DNA of 8,379 nt from Bacteroidota bacterium (GTDB lineage: Bacteria > Bacteroidota > Bacteroidia > Bacteroidales > WCHB1-69), in the NCBI GenBank assembly GCA_023392945.1, contig JAEWNB010000184.1:1-8379 (forward strand), in the 5' to 3' direction. How positions within the stretch are numbered: the first letter of the stretch is position 1; each line of letters begins with the position of its first letter. A program made the position numbers and the translations under genes. A model generated the notes under the pieces. The model made no database searches, was not told the origin of the DNA, and saw only the letters and a program-made list of their open reading frames with translations. Positions 1 through 6,058 of the stretch are shown piece by piece.

Positions 1-768
1 AAAGCCGATTTTGAAAACCGATTATTGGTAATGGATAGAGCCATGGAAGGCGGCATTGATGATGTGGGGCTGGGTGTTTTATTCGGACTTGCCGACTATA
101 GATATGAAATTCTTGCCTTGATGGAACATGCCAACCACCTTGAAAGAGCCTTCGGTTGTGGTCCTCACACGGTTAGTTTTCCTCGTATTGAACCTGCTGA
201 AGGTGCTCCGCTTCCGGAACATATTCCACATGCCGTTTCTGACGATGATTTTAAAAAGATTATTGCTATCATCAGAATTGCACTGCCTTATACCGGCATC
301 ATATTGAGCACCCGCGAAAATGACGAAATGCGCACGGAACTTTTTAACTTCGGTATTAGCCAGGTTTCTGCCGGCTCCAGAACTAATCCGGGTGCATACA
401 GTGATGAATCGGAAAAATCCGGCAGCCAGTTCTCTTTAGGAGATCACCGCTCGCTGGAAGAGGTTATATCCAGCATGATTGATTCCGGCTATATTCCTTC
501 TTTCTGTACCGGTTGTTACCGTAAAGGAAGAGTGGGGCATGATTTTATGGATCTTGCAAAGCCGGGCTTGATTAAACAATATTGTTTGCCCAATGCAATG
601 TTCTCATTTAAAGAGTATTTGTATGATTTTGCCTCTGAGGAAACCAGAAAAAAAGGACTTGCTCTTATCCAAAAAATGGTAGATGAAATGCCTGAAACAG
701 CACATAAAAAGAAAGTTGATTCTGAATTGAAAGCTATTGACGAGGGAGAAAGAGACAGACTCTTTTAA
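1..768 (+). CDS. hydG: [FeFe]-hydrogenase H-cluster maturase HydG, C-terminal part (5' end outside window)
   Basis: The reading frame is open from base 1, so the gene is cut by the window edge; about 255 codons remain of a protein that is usually near 470 residues. HydG is a radical-SAM tyrosine lyase that turns tyrosine into p-cresol plus CO and cyanide and delivers an Fe(CO)2CN unit for the hydrogenase H-cluster. The N-terminal radical-SAM CX3CX2C motif is outside the window. The C-terminal auxiliary-cluster motif is complete: Cys codons at 505, 514 and 583 give exactly C-X2-C-X22-C, in the family context FCTGCYRKGR-GHDFM. Other family blocks are ERAFGCGPHTVSFPRIEPAEG, QVSAGSRTNPG and QFSLGDHRSLEEV. 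The C-terminus is intact and ends at TAA 766-768. It implies an [FeFe] hydrogenase and hydE/hydF elsewhere in the genome. The gene converges on cdaA with overlapping stops and no room for an intergenic terminator. Identification is secure. Confidence 0.96.
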   Translation, partial: KADFENRLLVMDRAMEGGIDDVGLGVLFGLADYRYEILALMEHANHLERAFGCGPHTVSFPRIEPAEGAPLPEHIPHAVSDDDFKKIIAIIRIALPYTGIILSTRENDEMRTELFNFGISQVSAGSRTNPGAYSDESEKSGSQFSLGDHRSLEEVISSMIDSGYIPSFCTGCYRKGRVGHDFMDLAKPGLIKQYCLPNAMFSFKEYLYDFASEETRKKGLALIQKMVDEMPETAHKKKVDSELKAIDEGERDRLF

Positions 769-1574
769 TTCTTCTTCTTGGATATTGAAGATATAAATTC
801 TTCGGCAAGCATCTGCTTGAGAACGATGGGGGAAATATCACGAGTTATTTTCCCCTCTTTGCATATTGATATTTGTCCGGTTTGTTCGGAAACAATTACG
901 GCTATGGCATCAGTTAAGGTGGTGGAGCCTATTGCCGAGCGGTGTCTTAAGCCAAGATCGGTGGGCAAGTCGTCTGCTTTGGAAACCGGCAGAATACAAC
1001 GGGCTGCTGCAATTCTGTGATTTTTGATAATGACCGCACCATCATGTAAAGGGCTGTTTTTAAAAAATAAATTTTCAAGCAATTCTCGAGAAACGATGGC
1101 ATCTAACGGCTCTCCCGTGGAAAGGAAATGATCTAATGGAGTTTCACGGGCCATGATAATTAAAGCCCCGGTTTTGGAACTGGCCATCCTTTTGCAAGCT
1201 CTCACAATCGCTTCAATATCCTCGGCAAATTTTTGTGGATTCATTTTCCGATTTAACTTTCCACTCAGAATTTTTATAAACTTGGTATTGCCGAGATAAA
1301 TGAGAAAAGACCTGATTTCTGGCTGAAAGACTACAATAAGAGCAATCATACCGACACTAATCACTTGTCCCATTATTTCTGAGAGTATGCCTAAATGGAG
1401 AAGTCCGGCTAACTTATAGACTACAAATAATATGGCAATTCCGACAAATATCCTTACTGCAGCAGTCCCTTTCAGCAATTTATAAAATTCATACAGAATG
1501 ACAGCCACCAAAAGGATGTCTATGGCATCTGTAAGTCTGAATTTTATAAAGTCTAATGCTAACAGTAAAGTCAT
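765..1574 (-). CDS. cdaA: Diadenylate cyclase CdaA (membrane-anchored c-di-AMP synthase)
   Basis: This encodes 269 residues, the usual CdaA length. CdaA condenses two ATP into cyclic di-AMP, a messenger linked to potassium and osmotic balance and to the cell wall. Three hydrophobic helices sit near residues 17-34, 37-55 and 67-85, followed by the DAC (DisA_N) domain from about 115 to 250. Both catalytic signatures are present: DGA at 178-180 (SPLHDGAV) and RHR at 210-212 (LGLRHRSAIG). The frame stays open upstream to an ATG at 1676, but I chose 1574 because family proteins begin close to LDFIKFR, and because the promoter box at 1588-1595 and the charged, non-conserved upstream codons lie outside that start. 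The gene appears monocistronic here: no cdaR or glmM partner (the Firmicutes arrangement) is next to it. Its TAA (767-765) overlaps the hydG stop. The family call is strong and the start is fairly sure. Confidence 0.95.
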   Translation of the reverse strand: MTLLLALDFIKFRLTDAIDILLVAVILYEFYKLLKGTAAVRIFVGIAILFVVYKLAGLLHLGILSEIMGQVISVGMIALIVVFQPEIRSFLIYLGNTKFIKILSGKLNRKMNPQKFAEDIEAIVRACKRMASSKTGALIIMARETPLDHFLSTGEPLDAIVSRELLENLFFKNSPLHDGAVIIKNHRIAAARCILPVSKADDLPTDLGLRHRSAIGSTTLTDAIAVIVSEQTGQISICKEGKITRDISPIVLKQMLAEEFISSISKKKN

Positions 1575-1587
1575 AAAAAATTTTTTG

Positions 1588-1595
1588 CAAAAATA
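1588..1595 (-). promoter_or_regulatory. Bacteroidota -7 promoter box of cdaA
   Basis: The minus strand reads TATTTTTG, a perfect TAnnTTTG -7 element, followed by C, six A, six T and then the cdaA ATG. Only 13 bases separate the box from the start codon, so the leader would be very short. The -33 element (consensus TTTG) is imperfect: a TTTT/TTTC stretch at about 1613-1617 lies 17-18 bases upstream. The box also argues against the longer cdaA reading frame starting at 1676. Assigned from consensus match only. Confidence 0.6.
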
Positions 1596-1684
1596 CATTT
1601 TTTTGCCGAATAGAAAAGTACGACAGTGAACGACCTGACTTGATTTCTGCCTTTGGGAAAGTGATGCGATATGCAATTTTTCAC

Positions 1685-1692
1685 TATTTTTG
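1685..1692 (+). promoter_or_regulatory. Bacteroidota -7 promoter box of the tilS operon
   Basis: TATTTTTG matches TAnnTTTG exactly and is followed after only 8 bases by the tilS ATG at 1701. Transcription would begin within a few bases of the start codon. No good TTTG -33 element is seen at the usual 19-21 base spacing; the nearest TTTG (1652-1655) is 29 bases away. The segment 1596-1684, between this box and the divergent cdaA box, contains no gene. It holds only a weak inverted repeat, AGTGA (1660-1664) and TCACT (1681-1685). Confidence 0.55.
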
Positions 1693-1700
1693 CCTCTTGT

Positions 1701-3029
1701 ATGGAAAAGAAGTTTATAAAATATCTGAAAAAATTAGTGCCAAAGCCTGAAAAAGCCAACTTCTTGCTTGCTGTGAGCGGGGGAATTGACTCCTGTGCAC
1801 TTACTCATCTCTTTTTCCAAAACAAACTCACTTTTGATATTGCTCACTGTAACTTCCATCTCAGAGGAGAGGATTCCAATCTTGACTGCTCTTTGGTCTC
1901 TGCTATGGGTGAAAAATATAATGTTATAGTTTTTATTAAAGAATTTGATACCCTTACACTTGCCAACAATTCTGAAAAGTCAGTCGAAATGATTGCCCGT
2001 GAACTACGGTATGATTGGTTTGCAGAAATCGGTAAAGATTATGACTATATTGTGACAGCCCATCAGGCTAATGACAATGCTGAAACAATGCTGCTGAACC
2101 TTACCCGCGGAACCGGACTCAAAGGAATGTGTGGAATTCCTCCTGTCAACGGAAAAGTTATACGCCCGCTGCTTCCTTTTTCTTCTGTAGAAATACGAAA
2201 TTATGTTACCACCCATCAAATTGAGTATCGTATCGATGCGTCAAACTTATCTGAAGAATATCAGCGTAATAAGATGAGACTGATTGTAATTCCGAAACTT
2301 CAGGAGATTAATCCCGGATTTATTAATACAGCCTCTAATGATGCTGCTATTTTTAAAAAACAATATGATTTCTATCTGCATTATATCAATCGGTATAAGA
2401 AGAAGCTACTTGTTTTTAATGAAGAGAGTTGCTCTATTTTACTCAATGATTTGTTCAGGATTAAAGATTATGGGCTGGTTTTATATGAAATACTTTCCGA
2501 TTTTAATTTTAATCCTGCTACTGCCAATCTTATTGCCGAAAACCTTCATTCCATTTCAGGCAAAAGCTATTTTTCTGCAACCCATCAACTGATCAAAGAC
2601 AGAGAAAAGCTGATTATTACGCCCATCTCCCGAAAATTGGAAAACGCCTCCCTTCTTATTTCAGATGCCGCGGCATTACAAACTGCGGGATTTAATGTTG
2701 AACTGCTGGATTATGGGCAAGATATTTGTTTTGAGGAGAATCCTATGATTTTATATGCTGATGCTGATAAACTTACTTTTCCTCTAACGTTGAGAAGATG
2801 GGAAAAAGGAGATTATTTTTTTCCTTTCGGAATGAAAGGAAAAAAGAAGCTCAGTGATTTTTTTGTGGATAGAAAAATAGATCTCAATACAAAACATAAG
2901 ATCCCATTGCTTTGTTGTAACGATGAAATTGTTTGGGTGGTTGGCTTTCGCTCAGATAATCGTTACCGAATAGAAAAAAATAAAACTAAAAAATATTATA
3001 AAATAGAATACTATGGAATATTTCAGTGA
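1701..3029 (+). CDS. tilS: tRNA(Ile)-lysidine synthetase TilS
   Basis: This encodes 442 residues, the normal length for a full TilS. The enzyme uses ATP and lysine to convert C34 of the CAU anticodon of tRNA-Ile2 to lysidine, so that the tRNA reads AUA and is charged with isoleucine; it is generally essential. The PP-loop ATPase motif SGGIDS is at residues 26-31. The block NFHLRGEDS is at 51-59, AHQANDNAET at 120-129, and the RNKMR substrate-region motif at about 189-193. A TilS C-terminal domain (RRWEKGD-FFPFGMKGKKKLSDFF) begins near 358. The second His of the usual HH or QH pair in the 120-129 motif is Gln here. I chose the ATG at 1701 over 1671 because MEKKF aligns with the family and the -7 box at 1685-1692 lies inside the longer frame. 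It is the first gene of a tight operon with the membrane protein and sufS. Confidence 0.95.
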   Translation: MEKKFIKYLKKLVPKPEKANFLLAVSGGIDSCALTHLFFQNKLTFDIAHCNFHLRGEDSNLDCSLVSAMGEKYNVIVFIKEFDTLTLANNSEKSVEMIARELRYDWFAEIGKDYDYIVTAHQANDNAETMLLNLTRGTGLKGMCGIPPVNGKVIRPLLPFSSVEIRNYVTTHQIEYRIDASNLSEEYQRNKMRLIVIPKLQEINPGFINTASNDAAIFKKQYDFYLHYINRYKKKLLVFNEESCSILLNDLFRIKDYGLVLYEILSDFNFNPATANLIAENLHSISGKSYFSATHQLIKDREKLIITPISRKLENASLLISDAAALQTAGFNVELLDYGQDICFEENPMILYADADKLTFPLTLRRWEKGDYFFPFGMKGKKKLSDFFVDRKIDLNTKHKIPLLCCNDEIVWVVGFRSDNRYRIEKNKTKKYYKIEYYGIFQ

Positions 3030-3522
3030 ATATGAAACGGTGAAAAAACGCCCTACTCTTCTAACCTTGCTTTGCATTTTAACTTTTATCGGTTCGGGAT
3101 ATTTGTTTTTGACTTTTCTTTTCCTCTCTTTTTCAACCGATTTAATCCCTCAAATGTTGGAAGTGTTGCAAAACATGAACTATCCTGAGGAGTCAATGAA
3201 ACTATTAGAACAAATGGCAGGTGTTGCCGGCTGGAAATTCCTTATGTTGTCATTTTCTTACGCTCTTGCGGTTATAGGAGCAGCCCTGATGCTTAAACTT
3301 AACAAAATCGGCTTTCATCTCTATATTATTTCCCAAATTCTTCTTTTTTGCTGCAAAAATCTTCTGATTGGCGGAGCTCTTAAAATGGGATTTTTTGCTA
3401 TTGCATGGTCTTTGTTTTTTATCATTCTATTCGGACTTTTCTATAAACTGATGATCCCAAAAGAAAATGAGGAAATAAATCCGGAACCGGATGATGATGA
3501 TAAATGGAATGAGCAACAATAA
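3013..3522 (+). CDS. Four-helix membrane protein of unknown function, between tilS and sufS
   Basis: I do not recognise a family for this 169-residue protein. It has four likely transmembrane segments, at about residues 15-40, 75-95, 98-120 and 125-147. A soluble loop rich in Met and Glu (about 43-72) separates helices one and two. The tail is short, very acidic and polar (about 149-169, with PEPDDDD), and probably faces one side of the membrane as a flexible end. A CC pair lies in helix three (113-114). The ATG at 3013 overlaps the end of tilS by 17 nt in another frame. It is the only sensible start, because the next Met falls after the first helix. Its TAA shares one base with the sufS ATG (TAATG), so translation of the three genes is probably coupled. 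It is intact and coding-like, with no sign of transfer. It could be a general Bacteroidota DUF membrane protein; no function is assigned. Confidence 0.8.
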   Translation: MEYFSEYETVKKRPTLLTLLCILTFIGSGYLFLTFLFLSFSTDLIPQMLEVLQNMNYPEESMKLLEQMAGVAGWKFLMLSFSYALAVIGAALMLKLNKIGFHLYIISQILLFCCKNLLIGGALKMGFFAIAWSLFFIILFGLFYKLMIPKENEEINPEPDDDDKWNEQQ

Positions 3523-4736
3523 TGATTGATTTTATGAATAAAGAAGATTTTAAAATACTGAATCAAAAGATATATAACCGTCCGCTGGTTTATTTTGATA
3601 ATGCCGCCACTACCCAAAAGCCACAGATGGTTATTGATGCTCTGTCAGATTATTACGAGACTATCAACAGCAATATTCATCGTGGAGTTCACTACCTGAG
3701 TCAGAGAGCAACGGATGAATTTGAATCTGCCAGAAATAAGGTAAAGACCTTTATCAATGCCCCTAATAGCTATGAAATTATTTTTACCCGCGGAACTACC
3801 GAATCTATCAATATGATTGCCTATTCTTTTGGGCGCACTTTTCTTAGCGAAGGGGATGAGGTTATTCTTAGTGAGATGGAACATCACTCCAATATTGTTC
3901 CCTGGCAGATAGTTTGTGAAGAGAAGAAAGCCGTAATAAAAGTGCTTCCCATGGACGAAAATGGGGTGTTGGAAATTGAAAAACTGGAAGCGCTGATTTC
4001 CCCAAAAACAAAAATAATTGCCGTAACTCATATTTCTAATGCTCTTGGTACTATCAATCCGGTTGAGAAAATTATTAAAATTGCCCACCAACATGATATT
4101 CCTGTAATGATTGACGGAGCACAGGCAGTATCGCATTTGAAAGTGAATGTGCAAGCATTGGATTGTGATTTTTATTGTTTTTCAGGACATAAAATGTATG
4201 CCCCAATGGGTATCGGTGTGATGTATGGAAAGGAAAAGTGGCTCAATAAAATGCCGCCCTTTCTTGGTGGCGGGGAAATGATCAAACAGGTTACTTTCGA
4301 AAAAACTACTTATAACGATCTCCCCTTTAAATTTGAAGCAGGAACCCCATCGGTGGGAGATGTTATCGGATTGAAAAAAGCTATTGAGTACATTGAAAAT
4401 ATAGGGATAGATAAAATTGCAAGCTATGAGAATGAATTGCTGCAATATGGAACGGAAAAACTTCTTAACATCCCCGGAGTGAAAATTATTGGGACAGCTC
4501 CTGATAAAGCAGCCATTATCTCTTTTCTTATCAATAAAATTCATCCTTATGATGCCGGAGTCATTATCGATCATCTCGGAGTTGCTGTAAGAACCGGACA
4601 CCACTGCGCCCAACCTATTATGGACAAACTCGCTATTCCGGGAACTATTAGAGCCTCATTTGCTCTATATAATTCTAAAGAGGAAATCGACATTTTGGTT
4701 GCAGCAGTTCTCAAGGCTAAAGAGATGCTGGAATAA
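3522..4736 (+). CDS. sufS: Group II cysteine desulfurase SufS (SufS/CsdA family)
   Basis: This encodes 404 residues, as expected for SufS. It is a cytosolic PLP enzyme that takes sulfur from L-cysteine, leaving alanine, and holds it as a persulfide for Fe-S cluster assembly and other sulfur transfer. All key residues are visible: His121/122 in MEHHSNIVPWQ, Asp198 and Gln201 in IDGAQAVSH, the PLP Lys224 in FSGHKMYAPMG, the persulfide Cys362 in VRTGHHCAQP, and Arg377 in GTIRASF. Their spacing matches E. coli SufS with a shift of two. The RTGHHCA context is group II (SufS/CsdA), not IscS/NifS. The start at 3522 gives the usual distance to the FDNAATTQKP block; Met at 3534 is a less likely alternative. 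It is the last gene of the tilS operon. No sufB, sufC, sufD or sufE/U is next to it, so its sulfur acceptor must be encoded elsewhere. Confidence 0.95.
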   Translation: MIDFMNKEDFKILNQKIYNRPLVYFDNAATTQKPQMVIDALSDYYETINSNIHRGVHYLSQRATDEFESARNKVKTFINAPNSYEIIFTRGTTESINMIAYSFGRTFLSEGDEVILSEMEHHSNIVPWQIVCEEKKAVIKVLPMDENGVLEIEKLEALISPKTKIIAVTHISNALGTINPVEKIIKIAHQHDIPVMIDGAQAVSHLKVNVQALDCDFYCFSGHKMYAPMGIGVMYGKEKWLNKMPPFLGGGEMIKQVTFEKTTYNDLPFKFEAGTPSVGDVIGLKKAIEYIENIGIDKIASYENELLQYGTEKLLNIPGVKIIGTAPDKAAIISFLINKIHPYDAGVIIDHLGVAVRTGHHCAQPIMDKLAIPGTIRASFALYNSKEEIDILVAAVLKAKEMLE

Positions 4737-4741
4737 GCTTC

Positions 4742-4774
4742 TTTGATCCCTTTTGAAAAAATGAGTTATTTTTG
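4742..4774 (+). promoter_or_regulatory. Bacteroidota promoter of the U32-family gene
   Basis: This is the best-formed promoter of the window: TTTG at 4742-4745 as the -33 element, a 21-base spacer, and TATTTTTG at 4767-4774 as the -7 element. It lies wholly in the 59-base gap between the sufS stop and the U32 start. That argues that the U32 gene is transcribed on its own, with or without read-through from sufS. The start codon follows 21 bases after the box. Confidence 0.7.
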
Positions 4775-4795
4775 CATGCTAAAAAAGTAAGGATG

Positions 4796-6037
4796 ATGAA
4801 AATTGAAATCATGTCGCCGGTTGGCTCTTATGAATCATTGTCGGCAGCTATTCAGGCAGGGGCAGGGTCCGTCTATTTCGGAGTCGGGAAAATGAATATG
4901 CGCGCCCGTTCATCCGTTAATTTTAACCTTGAGGATTTGAAGAACATTACTTCTATCTGTAAAGAACATGGGGTGCTCTCTTATCTGACTGTTAATACGA
5001 TCGTATATAATGACGAAATAGGGGAAGTGAGACAATTGCTCGATTTGGCAAAGCAGTGTGAGGTGTCGGCGATCATTGCCTCCGATTGGGCAGTAATGAA
5101 CTATTGCCGACAAATAGGACTTGAAATTCATATCTCCACGCAATGTAACATAACCAATATTGAAGCGGTTCGTTTTTACTCGCAGTTTGCTGATGTAATG
5201 GTATTGGCGCGGGAGGTGAATCTTCGTCAGGTGTCCGATATTTCAAAAGCTATTTGTGAAGAAAATATCTGCGGTCCCGGTGGGAAACCTGTCAGAATTG
5301 AAATGTTTGTGCATGGAGCCTTGTGCATGGCGGTGTCGGGAAAATGCTATCTCAGTTTGGATAATTTTAACTTTTCCGCAAATAGGGGAGCCTGCTTGCA
5401 ACCTTGCCGGCGTGGTTATATGGTGAAAGATCTGGATCATGAAATTGAACTCAATATCGAGAATAAATATATAATGTCTCCCAAAGACCTTTGCACCATA
5501 GGCTTTCTCGATAAAATAATAAAAGCCGGCGTTTCTGTTCTCAAAATTGAAGGGCGGGGACGTTCTGCGGAATATGTGAAAATGGTGACAACCTGCTACC
5601 ACGAAGCAGTAGAGGCAATAGAAAATCAAGATTATACTCCTGAAAAAATTGACAATTGGATGAATAGATTGCGCAGTGTCTATAATCGCGATTTTTGGGA
5701 TGGCTATTATCTGGGGCGGAAATTGGGAGAATGGACAGAACGCTATGGTTCACAGGCAACCCGCGTTAAACAGCATGTTGGCAAAATTACCAACTATTTC
5801 GGGAAATTGGGTGTTGCTGAAATCTATATTGAAACCGGCAAACTTGCTGTTGGGGATTCTATTCTGATTATCGGCCCTACTACCGGAGTATATGAAGGGG
5901 AAGTTTCTGAAATCAGAGTCGACCTGAAGCCTGTTGACTTTGCGGAAAAAGGAGTTTTTTGCTCTATTTCTACTTCCACCACAGTAAGAAGAGGGGATAA
6001 ACTTTATAAATGGGTTGAGGAAGTTGAGGAGTTTTGA
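4796..6037 (+). CDS. Peptidase U32 family protein, probable Fe-S-dependent RNA hydroxylase (TrhP/RlhA-like)
   Basis: This encodes 413 residues. The U32 signature E-x-F-x2-G-[SA]-L-C-x4-G-x-C-x-L-S is fully matched at residues 169-187 (EMFVHGALCMAVSGKCYLS). Cys177 and Cys184, together with Cys200 and Cys204 in RGACLQPCR, form the four-cysteine set that binds a [4Fe-4S] cluster in characterised relatives. N-terminal blocks MSPVGSYESL and VYFGVGKMNMRARS, and KIEGRGRSAEYV near 250-262, are typical. A C-terminal beta-barrel-like part (about 325-411) resembles the U32_C domain. U32 proteins were first named as collagenases. Studied bacterial members instead hydroxylate RNA (TrhP: ho5U34 of tRNA; RlhA: C2501 of 23S rRNA) or ubiquinone precursors (UbiU/UbiV), so RNA hydroxylation is the favoured inference and the exact substrate is open. 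Start: ATG 4796 gives MKIEIMSPVGS as in relatives; ATG 4793, one codon earlier, is possible. A dedicated promoter precedes it. Confidence 0.92.
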   Translation: MKIEIMSPVGSYESLSAAIQAGAGSVYFGVGKMNMRARSSVNFNLEDLKNITSICKEHGVLSYLTVNTIVYNDEIGEVRQLLDLAKQCEVSAIIASDWAVMNYCRQIGLEIHISTQCNITNIEAVRFYSQFADVMVLAREVNLRQVSDISKAICEENICGPGGKPVRIEMFVHGALCMAVSGKCYLSLDNFNFSANRGACLQPCRRGYMVKDLDHEIELNIENKYIMSPKDLCTIGFLDKIIKAGVSVLKIEGRGRSAEYVKMVTTCYHEAVEAIENQDYTPEKIDNWMNRLRSVYNRDFWDGYYLGRKLGEWTERYGSQATRVKQHVGKITNYFGKLGVAEIYIETGKLAVGDSILIIGPTTGVYEGEVSEIRVDLKPVDFAEKGVFCSISTSTTVRRGDKLYKWVEEVEEF

Positions 6038-6052
6038 AAAATAGATTTTTTT
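6037..6052. terminator. Possible weak AT-rich bidirectional terminator between convergent genes
   Basis: AAAAA (6037-6041), loop TAGA, then seven T (6046-6052) could form a short A-T stem followed by a T-run on the plus strand, with an A-run giving a similar signal on the minus strand. It sits in the 21-bp gap between the U32 stop and the DUF4838 stop. The stem has only A-T pairs, so the call rests mostly on its position. Confidence 0.2.
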
Positions 6053-6058
6053 ACAATT

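Noticed and set aside
1575..1676. N-terminal extension of cdaA by 34 codons to an ATG at 1676
   Set aside because: The extra residues are not like the family N-terminus, and the segment contains the TATTTTTG promoter box; the start at 1574 gives the normal CdaA length.
1671..1700. Upstream ATG for tilS at 1671
   Set aside because: The ten added residues precede the family start and the -7 box (1685-1692) would lie within the coding region; ATG 1701 fits better.
3645..4613. Minus-strand open frames opposite sufS (169 and 143 codons)
   Set aside because: Both are fully antisense to sufS, whose catalytic residues are all conserved; the translations look like random reverse-frame sequence.
4757..4773. 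AT-only inverted repeat after sufS as an intrinsic terminator
   Set aside because: The arms AAAAAT and ATTTTT have no G-C pairs, and the right arm is the -7 box of the next promoter, which explains it better.
4776..4790. Tiny reading frame ATG-CTA-AAA-AAG-TAA before the U32 gene, as a leader peptide
   Set aside because: It begins one base after the -7 box, so its start is probably not in the transcript, and four codons show no regulatory pattern such as repeated codons or a hairpin.
4772..4795. TTG start at 4772 for the U32 protein
   Set aside because: It overlaps the -7 box and adds residues not seen in the family; MKIEIMSPVGS at 4796 is the natural N-terminus.
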